Source: Paraflavitalea pollutisoli
Lineage (GTDB): Bacteria > Bacteroidota > Bacteroidia > Chitinophagales > Chitinophagaceae
Length of the DNA: 64,000 nucleotides
Direction: 5' to 3'
Assembly (NCBI RefSeq): GCF_029360705.1
Contig: NZ_JARKMX010000001.1
Span: 1,111,919-1,175,918 of the forward strand
In this document: positions 9,361 to 18,474 of the stretch, in pieces
How positions within the stretch are numbered: position 1 is the first letter of the stretch
Layout: each line of letters starts with the position of its first letter
Notes under the pieces: model-generated
What the model saw: only the letters and a program-made list of their open reading frames with translations
Told to the model about the DNA's origin: nothing
Databases searched by the model: none
Program-made: the position numbers and the translations under genes

Positions 9361-9394
9361 GAAAGCCCATGGCGCCTGCCATGGGCTTCCTTTT
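9361..9394 (+). terminator. Terminator of the sigma-54 activator gene
   Basis: AAGCCCATGGC and GCCATGGGCTT form a perfect 11-bp stem around GCCT, followed by CCTTTT, about 20 bases after the stop codon. Confidence 0.85.
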
Positions 9395-9790
9395 GCTGGA
9401 AGTGCCGAAGTGACTATCGATCTGCCTGGGTACAATTATTCCCGCCGAACAGGAACCAGTCGGATGACAGGTAAATCCCTTGCCCTGGACCGAAGATGGA
9501 TACTTGCTGCCCATCATCTGAACCTGCCGGCAGGCAGGGCCTGCCCGGGATCCTCCTGGTGCATACGTTCGCGCGGGTGGAAGTGCATTGACTCCCATCA
9601 GTGAAATAGCTGGCTAATATCGTGTCATGGCGAATAAGTGGTTAGTCCATACGCCAGTAGTAGGGACCAACGACAAAAAGATTCATAAGGTAGTTGAGTG
9701 AATGGCGATTCATGGAAAGAAGGAGAGCAGGGTATAGGTCGTGGCATAGCAGTTCATACGGGCAGCAATGGGTAGGTAGGTAAAGCAGTA
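9395..9790. other. Intergenic stretch without a recognisable gene
   Basis: No supported reading frame. The only structure I see is a GC-rich knot at 9533-9555, where the palindrome CCTGCCGGCAGG overlaps a GGCAGG/CCTGCC hairpin, and a short GGTAGGTAGGTAAA run just beyond the 3' end of the AraC gene. Confidence 0.4.
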
Positions 9791-10675
9791 TCAGGCAGTC
9801 TTCCTGAAAGCGGTGAAATTCATACCGGCACTGTTCTTGAAATAACGGCTGAAATGGGCAGGCGTGCAGAAGCCGAGCGCGTAGGCCACTTCCTTCAAAC
9901 TGTCTCCTTCGAAGATCGCATGGCGTTTAGCTTCCAATACAATACGCTGTTGGATATGGTGACTGGCGGTAAATCCTGAATTGTCTTTGATTCTCTTGTT
10001 CAGGTAGCTGGGTGTCAGTCCCATCATGTCGGCATAGTCGCTGACCCGCTTCTTTTGCAGAAAATGTTGCTCGAGCAGTGAGAAGAAGTGAAGGCTGATA
10101 TCCTGTTCCCGCGAAGGCAGTGAATGATCCATGGTCACTTCGCACAAACGTTCCAGGTAAACCAGGAATACATTCAGGTAGTTGCGGATCAGCTTTTCGC
10201 TTTGAGGTACCGCACTGGCATACTCTTTCAGCATATTGCCGGCAAAACCTGCCAGTTGTTGATTGAGTTCGGCGGGCAATTGAATGGCAGGGTACAACAG
10301 CGAACGTTTGAAGAAAGCTGTACGTGAGAGCGATGCGCCCTGCTTTTCCGATAGATCGATAAAGTCGTTGGAGAAAGAAATCATAAAACCCCTGGTGCTG
10401 GTCTCCAGCTCAAGCGCGATCTGTTGATGCGGGCTGATCCAGTAAAGGGTATTGCTTTCCAGTAGCAAGCTTCGTTTGCCGATCTGGATGGTGCCGCCAG
10501 GCTGCTGCACGACGATCATAGAAAACATAGCGGGAGCAGCCAGCGAACCAGACCGGCCCTGTCCATTCAGGCAGATGGACTCGAGTGGAGCAATGGCAAA
10601 CTGACCGGGCAGCCTGCTGCTGGGCAATTGACGGGTGATAGTAGATACATACATAATAGGTGATTTTGACTGCAA
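9791..10675 (-). CDS. AraC-family transcriptional regulator
   Basis: A 294-residue activator-type regulator. The N-terminal part resembles a cupin-like sensing domain (about 30-150). The C-terminal 100 residues contain two helix-turn-helix motifs: VSDYADMMGLTPSYLNKRI and LKEVAYALGFCTPAHFSRYF, the second followed by the usual NSAGMNFTAFRK end. The intact second motif (LGF....HFSRYFK) is diagnostic. It lies downstream of, and in the same direction as, an HSL-type esterase gene. A terminator stands between them, so it probably has its own promoter in the 60 bases before its ATG. The inducer is unknown. Confidence 0.93.
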   Translation of the reverse strand: MQSKSPIMYVSTITRQLPSSRLPGQFAIAPLESICLNGQGRSGSLAAPAMFSMIVVQQPGGTIQIGKRSLLLESNTLYWISPHQQIALELETSTRGFMISFSNDFIDLSEKQGASLSRTAFFKRSLLYPAIQLPAELNQQLAGFAGNMLKEYASAVPQSEKLIRNYLNVFLVYLERLCEVTMDHSLPSREQDISLHFFSLLEQHFLQKKRVSDYADMMGLTPSYLNKRIKDNSGFTASHHIQQRIVLEAKRHAIFEGDSLKEVAYALGFCTPAHFSRYFKNSAGMNFTAFRKTA

Positions 10676-10738
10676 TATTCAGCTATAAACAACGCACCGG
10701 GTTGATGAGCAGCACCTGATTGTTTGCCTGTTTACGCC

Positions 10739-10768
10739 AAAAAAAAGAGCAGGCGAACCTGCTCTTTG
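10739..10768 (-). terminator. Terminator of the HSL-type esterase gene
   Basis: AAAGAGCAGG and CCTGCTCTTT form a 10-bp stem with loop CGAA. On the minus strand it is followed by a run of eight T. It lies 24 bases after the esterase stop codon. Confidence 0.88.
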
Positions 10769-10791
10769 CTTAACCAGTTGATTCTTATTAA

Positions 10792-11847
10792 CTATCCAAG
10801 ATAGTGCTTCAGTTCAGCGGCTGCATGCCGGATCAGGGAGTGGGTGGCCGGCAGATCGGCCATGCCGTTCAGCATGCCCCAGTCGTGGATCACACCATTG
10901 TACCGGACCGTAGTTACCGTTACACCGGCCTCATCCAGCTTGCGGCCATAAGCCTCGCCTTCATCACGCAAAATATCATTCTCTGCCACCTGGATCAACA
11001 CGGGGGGTAACCCTTTTAACTGTTCGTGGGTAGCCTTCAGCGGCGAAGCATAGATCTGTTTCCGGTCTTCAGGCTGGGGAATATACATGTCATACATCCA
11101 TTTCATCAGGGAAGTGGTTAGGAAACGGTCTTCGCCAAATTGCTGGTAAGATCCCGTGGTGAAATCGGCGTCTACAATGGGCCACATCATGACCTGCAAT
11201 TTAATGAGCGGTCCGCCCGCCGCTTTGGCCTTGAGGGCTGTGACAGCCGTCATATTGCCGCCTACGCTATTACCTACTACAGCCAGGTTTTTACCGTCTA
11301 CGTTGATCTCGTCGCCATGGTCAGCTACCCATTGGGTCGCGGCAAAGATCTCATTGATGGCCTGTGGATAGGCCGCATCGGGCGTACGGGTGTAATTGAC
11401 AAATACCGCCGCGTACCCCGAGGTCACCACGAGGTCGCGTACCAGTCGTTGGTGAGTCGGGAAGTCTCCGAGGATCCAGCCGCCGCCGTGAATGAACATG
11501 AAGACAGGTAACTTTTGTGAATTGCCAGAGGGTCTTACGATGTGCAGGGTAACCGTATACCCGTTGTGGCTGATGGTTTTTTCCGACACATCGATGCCCG
11601 ATAGATCAACGGCTACAGAAGACTGAGCATTCTCCAGCACTTTGCGGGCATCCAAAGGTGCCAGCGATTCTACCGGTGCTCCGCCGGTGTTAAGCGCTTT
11701 GAGAAATTGTTTGGTGCCAGAAGATAGGTGAACATCGGTTTGCCAGGGTTGTACGCCTGGCTGCTTTGGTGTGGTGACTGTTTGCATACTTAAATTGGTT
11801 TGATTGAATTGGTAAACAGAAACCTGCATGTTGCCATACAACATCAC
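10792..11847 (-). CDS. Alpha/beta hydrolase of the hormone-sensitive-lipase (esterase/lipase) family
   Basis: The oxyanion motif HGGGW (120-124) and nucleophile motif GNSVGGN (Ser194) identify the HSL-like family. The catalytic Asp probably lies in LIQVAENDILRDEG and the His in GVIHDWGML. Acts on short-chain esters in known members. The longest frame starts at 11847, but its first 20 residues look untypical, and a start at 11787 (MQTVTTPKQPGVQ) is equally plausible and would give a 331-residue enzyme. No clear signal peptide. It is divergent from the AraC gene at 12166, with a long inverted repeat in the spacer that is a candidate operator for both. Confidence 0.9.
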   Translation of the reverse strand: MMLYGNMQVSVYQFNQTNLSMQTVTTPKQPGVQPWQTDVHLSSGTKQFLKALNTGGAPVESLAPLDARKVLENAQSSVAVDLSGIDVSEKTISHNGYTVTLHIVRPSGNSQKLPVFMFIHGGGWILGDFPTHQRLVRDLVVTSGYAAVFVNYTRTPDAAYPQAINEIFAATQWVADHGDEINVDGKNLAVVGNSVGGNMTAVTALKAKAAGGPLIKLQVMMWPIVDADFTTGSYQQFGEDRFLTTSLMKWMYDMYIPQPEDRKQIYASPLKATHEQLKGLPPVLIQVAENDILRDEGEAYGRKLDEAGVTVTTVRYNGVIHDWGMLNGMADLPATHSLIRHAAAELKHYLG

Positions 11848-11998
11848 GAATCGGAAGAAAGGCGATCCCCAACGGCTGCAGACGGCTTCATGCAGGCAAG
11901 GTATCGAAGGTAGCCTTGGCCGCTACCGGTATCAATGGCTGTATCATGCCGTTTGGTACCTCAATGATGAATTCGCCGTCACGAAAATCACCCGGGTT

Positions 11999-12039
11999 CA
12001 TCATGATATTTCATGACATGTCCACGAAATATCATGATG
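11999..12039. promoter_or_regulatory. Perfect 14-bp inverted repeat, candidate operator
   Basis: CATCATGATATTTC (11999-12012) and GAAATATCATGATG (12026-12039) are exact reverse complements with a 13-base spacer, which itself contains the palindrome GACATGTC (12015-12022). It lies in the 318-bp spacer between the divergent esterase (start 11847 or 11787) and AraC gene (start 12166). This suggests a dimeric or tetrameric regulator controlling both. It is not followed by a T run, so it is not a terminator. Confidence 0.7.
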
Positions 12040-12165
12040 CGGGCATTGGGAGTGTTGTGTAATGGTTTGATTAATAGTAGGTTGATACTGTGGCACAGCC
12101 TTTGAAAAATAGGTAGTGACCAACCTGCTTCGGGCAGGGCCACCTTCACATCTAATGCGCCTTTT

Positions 12166-13017
12166 ATGATCTATTCAAGTAACATTGACCATCAAGCTGC
12201 TGACAACGGCCAAAACCAATCACCAGTCGCCATTCTCCGCTTCAACGGCATGCAGCATGGCAGGCACCAGCAATCATTTTTTCTCAAAGAAGACGCGGTC
12301 CTGTTCGTGCTCGACGGACAGGTCAATGCCCGCCACGGCGACCATAACCGCAAGTTGAATGTCCACGACTTTGTCTTCTTTAAAAAAGGAACCTTGCTGG
12401 AATGCGCTCCTTCGATGCCGCAATCCGAAATGCTGCTGTTTGTGTTGAAGCATGAATTGACTCTGCAGTTTGCCGCGATGACCAACAAACCCGCCAAAAC
12501 CAACACACCGGCAGGTCCGCTCGCCTGGGGCGACATGGATCAATCCCTGGCGGCCTTTTGCCAGGGCATCCGGGAACAGCTCAATACGCAGGGAACCATA
12601 CCGGAGCCCCTGCTCAGCATCCGGGGACTGGAATTGATGTTTCAGTTGTCCAGCAAATGCCCTGTCATCGGCTCCCTGATCATGGATTGCCGTGAACGCT
12701 ATATTCGGGATATACCGGCGATGATCGAGGAAAAGCTGATGGATGACGTACCCGTTCCGCAACTGGCCCGCCTGGCTGGCCGCAGTCTCTCCAGCTTCAG
12801 ACGGGATTTTTTTTCCATCTATAATATGGCGCCATCGAAATGGATACGGCAAAAGAAACTGGAGAAAGCCCAGCTCCTGCTGTTGAACACCAATTTGACG
12901 ATAACAGAGATTTGCTATACCATGGGCTTTCAAAGCAACGCGCATTTCTGCAGGATCTTTAAATCCTGCTTTGGATACAGGCCTTCCGATACACGCAGGC
13001 AGGCATTGCCAAGCTGA
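12166..13017 (+). CDS. AraC-family transcriptional regulator
   Basis: A 283-residue regulator with a cupin-like N-terminal sensing domain (about 20-110; VLFVLDGQVNARHGDH is typical of the beta-barrel). The C-terminal AraC DNA-binding domain has VPQLARLAGRSLSSFRRDF as first helix-turn-helix and ITEICYTMGFQSNAHFCRIF as second, ending in the usual CFGYRPSDTR. It is divergent from the HSL-type esterase and downstream of the 41-bp inverted repeat, so control of the esterase and of itself is likely. Its sequence differs clearly from the other AraC regulator at 9791-10675. Confidence 0.93.
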   Translation: MIYSSNIDHQAADNGQNQSPVAILRFNGMQHGRHQQSFFLKEDAVLFVLDGQVNARHGDHNRKLNVHDFVFFKKGTLLECAPSMPQSEMLLFVLKHELTLQFAAMTNKPAKTNTPAGPLAWGDMDQSLAAFCQGIREQLNTQGTIPEPLLSIRGLELMFQLSSKCPVIGSLIMDCRERYIRDIPAMIEEKLMDDVPVPQLARLAGRSLSSFRRDFFSIYNMAPSKWIRQKKLEKAQLLLLNTNLTITEICYTMGFQSNAHFCRIFKSCFGYRPSDTRRQALPS

Positions 13018-13208
13018 GTCTTGGATCGGACATGTCCGGAGCAGCAGATAGATGGACAATATTAAACGTCACATTGACAAAAATCATAAATGGTGCCGAT
13101 ATGATGTCGTGGCCTGCATCAATCAACAATGAAAGATGGATAAATGATCGAAAAATGTCGACTTTTGCCCGGCCGGCAACTTACACCACCAATGCCGGCC
13201 TGTTTGGC

Positions 13209-14582
13209 ATGAAGCAAAAGTTGCTTATTGTAGAAGACCAGTTTATCGAAGCAAACAACCTGAAGCTGATATTGACCACAGCAGGATACAGGGTTTGCAC
13301 CATTGCCGCATCGGTACACGCAGCACTGGCAATTGTCGAGAGCGAGTCGCCCGACCTGGTACTCATCGATATTATACTGCAGGGCGAGCTGACGGGCATT
13401 GATCTTGCACACAGGTTGCGTCAGAAAGGGGTAGCCTTCGTATTCCTGTCAGCCAACTCAGACAAACGCATGCTCGAGGCGGCAAAAATAACCGAGCCCT
13501 ATGGCTTCCTGGTAAAGCCCTTCCGGAAAAAAGATGTACTCATCATGCTGGATATCGCCTGGTACCTTCACCAGATCAGGCAAAATCCGGTAACAACGCA
13601 AAAGAGCAACTCGCGACCTCCCATTGCGCAGGTTCGCGACGTGAAGAAATTATTGGGCGATAGTCCGGCCATGCAGGAAAGCCTGCTGGCGATCAATACA
13701 GTAGCGCCGTCAGATATTTCAGTGCTGATATTAGGGGAGAGCGGTACCGGAAAAGAATTGGCCGCTCAATATATTCACCAGCTGTCGTTCAGGCACGCAA
13801 AACCCTTTGTTGTGGTCAATTGTGCGGCACTACCGGCCAACCTCGTCGAGTCGGAATTGTTTGGACATGAGCGTGGTGCCTTCACCGGTGCCACCGATAA
13901 ACGTATCGGCAAATTCGAAGAGGCAGATGGAGGAACGATCTTCCTCGATGAGATCGGTGAGCTACCGATCGATTTGCAGGCAAAACTCCTGCGCGTACTG
14001 CAAGAGCGTGAGATAGAGCCCGTGGGTGGTAAAAAGAAGCGGATCGATGTACGCGTCATGGCTGCCACCAACCGTGACCTGGAAGAAGAAGTAGCAAACG
14101 GTCAGTTCCGGATCGATCTGTTTTATCGACTGAACGTATTTCCCGTTACTATGCCTCCCTTACGCGAAAGAGGAAAAGATGTATTGTTGCTGGCACAACA
14201 CTTTATTCAGCAGTATGCCGAGCAACAACACAAACAGATCACCGGATTATCAGAAGATGTCAAGCGCCTGCTGCTGGAATACTCCTGGCCGGGAAATGTC
14301 CGGCAATTGGAAAATGTAATGATCCGTAGCGTCCTGTTGACAAGAGGAGACCAGATCACGCAGGTAGATCTGCCTCTCCAATACAGCAGAACAGGAAGCA
14401 GGGCTACCAGCTCTACCAAATCCATACAGGAAAATGAGCGCGACTACATCATCGGTGCCCTGGAAAAATGTGGATGGAAATTGTACGGACCCGGTGGAGC
14501 AGCCGAACTGCTGGACATAAACGCCTCTACGCTTAGTTCCCGCATGCGTAAGCTGGGGATTGAAAAGCGCAAAAATATGTAG
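13209..14582 (+). CDS. Sigma-54-dependent response regulator (receiver, AAA+, Fis-type HTH)
   Basis: NtrC-type response regulator, 457 residues from the ATG at 13209. The frame is open upstream to 13032, but the added residues are unlike any receiver start, and MKQKLLIVEDQF is the canonical beginning. The receiver has an acidic pocket (E9, D10), phospho-acceptor Asp54 in PDLVLIDI, a conserved Ser/Thr in FLSANSD and Lys103 in VKPF. The AAA+ domain has GESGTGKE, GAFTGA and FLDEIGE intact. The C-terminal HTH is GGAAELLDINASTLSSRM. No histidine kinase gene is next to it, so the partner is elsewhere. Its AAA+ domain is nearly the twin of that encoded at 8311-9342. Confidence 0.94.
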   Translation: MKQKLLIVEDQFIEANNLKLILTTAGYRVCTIAASVHAALAIVESESPDLVLIDIILQGELTGIDLAHRLRQKGVAFVFLSANSDKRMLEAAKITEPYGFLVKPFRKKDVLIMLDIAWYLHQIRQNPVTTQKSNSRPPIAQVRDVKKLLGDSPAMQESLLAINTVAPSDISVLILGESGTGKELAAQYIHQLSFRHAKPFVVVNCAALPANLVESELFGHERGAFTGATDKRIGKFEEADGGTIFLDEIGELPIDLQAKLLRVLQEREIEPVGGKKKRIDVRVMAATNRDLEEEVANGQFRIDLFYRLNVFPVTMPPLRERGKDVLLLAQHFIQQYAEQQHKQITGLSEDVKRLLLEYSWPGNVRQLENVMIRSVLLTRGDQITQVDLPLQYSRTGSRATSSTKSIQENERDYIIGALEKCGWKLYGPGGAAELLDINASTLSSRMRKLGIEKRKNM

Positions 14583-14838
14583 CGAACCACGTAGCCGGTC
14601 CAATTCTAATGGCGCTGGCCCCACCGATAGTCTGCAACCTATCCTGCCCTCTCCATAACTGTCTCCTGCCAGCTGACCGCTACAATAATTCCGCAAATGT
14701 TTACAACAGCCATTTCATCCTGGTCCCGAATTACCTGGCGATAGGATATTCAGGAACGTTGTACCCCTCTTGACAGCGCCATTTGCGACTTTACGTGAGA
14801 TTGATTATTTTTCAGGGATTGAAATTTGAAATAACGTA

Positions 14839-15912
14839 ATGCAATACCTGTCGCCTGCTGCAGTTCTGGGAGAATCATTGTCTGGTACGCTGGATAAGAA
14901 AGCTATTCAATTGGGTCGCAAGAAACTCTTCGCTGATCTGGAACTCAGCGGTGGTAGTACGATCGAATTGCAGGGCAGGTCTTTTACGAAGAACGATATT
15001 GTTCAATACCTGGAAAGCCTGTTGAAAGAAGATGCGCTAAGTTATCATAGTGCAGTAAACGAGGATCAGGTTTTGCTCGGTTTTCTGGAGAATATACATA
15101 TTGGACGAAAGGAACGGTTCCGGCATAATCCGCTGTATGAACAGGAGCAATTTATCCAATGGATCAGCCCCTATTTTTATAGCTCCTTCACGGCATTCAT
15201 GAGTGAATGCTTTCTTCATCCCGACGAAGACAAACTGATCGCTTTACTTAATAACAAGCTCTTGATGACTGCCAGGGACCTTGAATCGTCCTGGGATTCC
15301 GTCACCAGGATCCTATTCAACGATCTTTCTACGCTGGAGCAGTTTGTCGACCAAAGCAGAAGCGAAAGATCACACGAAGCGTTGTCGGTTCATGCGGTGA
15401 GTAGTTTGATGGAATACAGTTATGTGCGCATGATCATTTTGCTGCCCAAAAGCAGGTTTGACAACCTGCGGGACGAATTTGCGCTGCAAATGCAGAACGC
15501 CTGCATTATCATATTTAACAGGAATATACGCTACAGGTCTTCTGTGAGGACCTGGATGGATAATGCCATATTATTGGCATCTTCCCAGGAAGTAAAAAAC
15601 ACGCTGGGTGAGAAGCTGGCAGAAATGGAAAACATAGTAAGCGCAGACACGACCGGTAGCGGTAGTAGCGGCAGCGACAGCGGTTCGGCCTCTGGTATAT
15701 TTAAGTTCTTGGCATTCGCCCTGTTTATCATCATTAAAATAGCTACCTGTAATTCCGGAAACTCTACACCGGCTTATGAATGGCATCCATCTCCCGAGCA
15801 GTCACGCATGTTTGATTCTATCCTTAAAAGCCATCGGGATACAGAAAAATTGGAGTCGGTTCCATTGATGGATACAAGCTCCGCGAAATACCGCACCCGT
15901 CACTTTAAGTAG
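14839..15912 (+). CDS. Hypothetical protein with a single C-terminal membrane segment
   Basis: Not recognised. 357 residues: a largely helical N-terminal region of about 270 residues, then a Gly/Ser linker (GSGSSGSDSGSASG), one membrane segment (IFKFLAFALFIIIKIATC, about 287-305) and a 50-residue polar tail. There is no signal peptide, so the bulk is probably cytosolic with a late membrane anchor. It converges with the Hsp70 gene, the two stop codons being about 35 bases apart, and may belong to the same functional module as the Hsp70 and GrpE-like genes. The start is chosen at the first ATG after an A/T-rich leader. Confidence 0.72.
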   Translation: MQYLSPAAVLGESLSGTLDKKAIQLGRKKLFADLELSGGSTIELQGRSFTKNDIVQYLESLLKEDALSYHSAVNEDQVLLGFLENIHIGRKERFRHNPLYEQEQFIQWISPYFYSSFTAFMSECFLHPDEDKLIALLNNKLLMTARDLESSWDSVTRILFNDLSTLEQFVDQSRSERSHEALSVHAVSSLMEYSYVRMIILLPKSRFDNLRDEFALQMQNACIIIFNRNIRYRSSVRTWMDNAILLASSQEVKNTLGEKLAEMENIVSADTTGSGSSGSDSGSASGIFKFLAFALFIIIKIATCNSGNSTPAYEWHPSPEQSRMFDSILKSHRDTEKLESVPLMDTSSAKYRTRHFK

Positions 15913-15946
15913 GGCCAGGTACGCCCGATCGCTGGTGCAGGCTGGA

Positions 15947-18460
15947 TCATCCACGCAACCCCGTGCCTTTGATCGCTTCGTCCTGATCCTTGTCTATCAA
16001 TAGTTCGTACATGCGGTAAATAATGCTCAATAACTCATGGGTGTTTTGTCGGGTTAAGGCCTCATCTCCTCTCTTCTTCAGGGATCTTATTTCGGCCTGG
16101 TTGCTGTATTCCTCATTGGGCTTCGTGGTGTAATACATGTAAAGGCTCGTTACATAACCAATGTCTTTTTTCCTGACTTCCCAGGTTAGCCGGTCCAGTT
16201 CATTGATCTTCAATTTAAGGAACTGTGTACTACAGTTATTGATCCAGGCGCTTTCTGCTGCATGCAGGCCTTCCAGCCGTTGCTGCAGTTCCTTGTTGTC
16301 GGTCTGCAGAAGCAATAGCCGGTACATATCTCTTTTTTCGTAGTATTCCTCTTTTAGTTCCAGGAGCTTGTCTCCTTTTTCTACCGTAGCGATAGCCTGT
16401 GCCAATCGTCTCTTTTGATCGTCCAGCTGATACTTGGTATCAGTGACATCGTCGGCTGTCAATTGGCGCAATTTGCGGAGAATGGTTTCCAGTTCTTCGA
16501 GGGTTTGCTGCAGCGTCGCACTTTCTTCATATTTTTCATTTTTCAGCAGGTTGTCAAGCTGTCGCTTAGCCAGGCGGTGCAGATAGTCGGTTTCTTGTTG
16601 AAGGCGGGTTATATTGACAGTTCGGGAGGATGGATTGAAAACTTCGCTGATCTCTTTGTCGATCTGGCTGATATAGGCGGTAACTGTTATATCCCTGCTT
16701 TCGCTGATCTCGAAGGTAAGGTCCAGGTCAGACCCTTTTACCAGGTCTGCCGGGAGATCTCGGCCGCTAATGCCGACAATACCGATCGGAAGATTGGAGG
16801 GGGGAGATGCATAACGGCTACCCTCCAGTACATTGATTAGTAACTGGTCATCGCTTCCTTTGATGATTGTTCTGCTGAGGGTTTTCGTGATGGTTTTTTT
16901 GATAGGAAGAATTGCATTCCTTTCAAAGATCAATTCCAGGTGAGTTGTTTTATTGTCCGTATCGTCTACTTCCAGGCAAATGTCATTGGGCAGCGGCTGG
17001 CCGTAAATGGAGAACTTTCCCTGAACGATCGTGATCTCAGGGATTGAAGCCGGCAAGGGAAATCCTTGCTGATCAAATAGCTTCAGGTTGAAAATGTTCA
17101 TACTGTTGGGCACCAGCAACAGCATTTCGCTGATCTTGGGTTGCACGGGTTTCAGACCACTGTCAAATCCGCCATCGGACCGCGTAATGCGGTAGGTGCT
17201 TCCCGTGGGCGCATGTTGGATCGTGGCGGCCAGGTATTCTTCAGCATCCCGGCTATTAGCCTGGTAGGCAGTTTTGACCACGATGGCCGGAGTGCCACTG
17301 GTTGGAGACGTTGCTGCTGACGGTTCCTGGGCTGCAGATAGGGATACGACCCTACAGGGTTTGCTGCCCGCGTACCAGGCGGCGCCCTCGGCAACAGCCG
17401 TAGTTGGGTCAATGGAAGTGTTGATCGTAACGCCTAATTCCTGGGTCAATAAACTTCTCACCAGGGGGATGTAGGTACTTCCGCCCACCAGTACCACTTC
17501 AGTAATATCGGAAGCCTGCAGGTTATTTCTGCTCAGCAGGTCCCTGATAAAAGCAATAGAAGATTGTAAACGCTCCAGGATGATGCCCTCAAACTTTTCC
17601 CGGCTCACGGAAAAATAAACCTCGTGCGTCTCGTCTGCTTCGTCCGTAAAGTCAAATTCAATATCCGTACTGGCATAACTGCTCAGAGCGATCTTTGCCT
17701 CTTCGGCCTTATAAAGCAACTGGTAGTACAATTTATTGTACTTACCATTAGAGCTTAACATCTTGGAGGAAAGGTCCTGTATGCCAAACCGGGCTTCTAA
17801 GTAAGGGATGAATAATCGGGTCAGGATCTCGTTGTCAAAATCGATACCACCAAAGAAATTATCGCCTTCATGGTCGATCACCTTCATCTCGTCATCCTCA
17901 ATAACAACCAGGGCCACATCAAAGGTTCCACCTCCGAGATCATAGACCAGCCATTGTCCTTCCAGACCATCTTTGCCTGTTTTGTTGGCGAATGCCAGGC
18001 TCGCAGCAATAGGCTCTTGAAGCAGCAGCACTTCCTGGAATCCGGCTGCGTATCCGGCCTCCTTGGTGGCATTGCTCTGCACGGTGTCAAAGCTGGCCGG
18101 AATGGTGATAACCACGCTGCTGGGAGATTCTCCCGTAAATATAAAATGCTTAAGTTCCTGCAGAATAAGCGTGCTTAATTCGATGGGCGTTTTGAAAGAC
18201 ACGTTGTTGGGCACAAAAAAGCGTTCACCGGTACCCATTTTTCGCTTGAAAGAGGCAAAGACGTTGGTGGGATCCTTTTCTACATATTCTCTTGCCTTGT
18301 CTCCAATTAAAATACGGTCTTTCCGGAATGCAACGACACTTGGTAAGGTCGTTTTCATGCCTGATGGATTCTTGAAAACATCTACCCGGCCATTATGCGC
18401 CTTGGCGATGAGTGAATTGGTAGTACCCAGGTCTATGGCAAAATTGATAGTCGACGACAT
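15947..18460 (-). CDS. Orphan Hsp70 (DnaK-like) chaperone with long coiled-coil tail
   Basis: The N-terminal actin-like ATPase domain is complete: phosphate-1 DLGTTNS (10-16), phosphate-2 DLGGGTF (174-180) and adenosine motif VVLVGGSTYIPLV near 330. About 200 residues after the ATPase domain form a diverged substrate-binding region (DITVTAYISQID resembles the DnaK beta-sandwich). From about 610 to the end the protein is helical and highly charged with heptad-like patterns. At 837 residues it is about 200 longer than DnaK, lacks any EEVD-like end, and is not next to dnaJ. A GrpE-like gene lies immediately upstream in the same direction. It is therefore a specialised Hsp70 rather than the housekeeping DnaK. 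Confidence 0.93.
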   Translation of the reverse strand: MSSTINFAIDLGTTNSLIAKAHNGRVDVFKNPSGMKTTLPSVVAFRKDRILIGDKAREYVEKDPTNVFASFKRKMGTGERFFVPNNVSFKTPIELSTLILQELKHFIFTGESPSSVVITIPASFDTVQSNATKEAGYAAGFQEVLLLQEPIAASLAFANKTGKDGLEGQWLVYDLGGGTFDVALVVIEDDEMKVIDHEGDNFFGGIDFDNEILTRLFIPYLEARFGIQDLSSKMLSSNGKYNKLYYQLLYKAEEAKIALSSYASTDIEFDFTDEADETHEVYFSVSREKFEGIILERLQSSIAFIRDLLSRNNLQASDITEVVLVGGSTYIPLVRSLLTQELGVTINTSIDPTTAVAEGAAWYAGSKPCRVVSLSAAQEPSAATSPTSGTPAIVVKTAYQANSRDAEEYLAATIQHAPTGSTYRITRSDGGFDSGLKPVQPKISEMLLLVPNSMNIFNLKLFDQQGFPLPASIPEITIVQGKFSIYGQPLPNDICLEVDDTDNKTTHLELIFERNAILPIKKTITKTLSRTIIKGSDDQLLINVLEGSRYASPPSNLPIGIVGISGRDLPADLVKGSDLDLTFEISESRDITVTAYISQIDKEISEVFNPSSRTVNITRLQQETDYLHRLAKRQLDNLLKNEKYEESATLQQTLEELETILRKLRQLTADDVTDTKYQLDDQKRRLAQAIATVEKGDKLLELKEEYYEKRDMYRLLLLQTDNKELQQRLEGLHAAESAWINNCSTQFLKLKINELDRLTWEVRKKDIGYVTSLYMYYTTKPNEEYSNQAEIRSLKKRGDEALTRQNTHELLSIIYRMYELLIDKDQDEAIKGTGLRG

Positions 18461-18474
18461 TGGAATGCTTGGTT

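Noticed and set aside
9314..9598. 94-codon minus-strand frame across the sigma-54 activator terminator
   Set aside because: It runs through a strong terminator and overlaps the 3' end of a real gene; no coding features.
12091..12106. Sigma-54 promoter TGGCAC-N5-TTGA before the AraC gene
   Set aside because: The -12 element has GA instead of the required GC, and one near-match in a long sequence is expected by chance.
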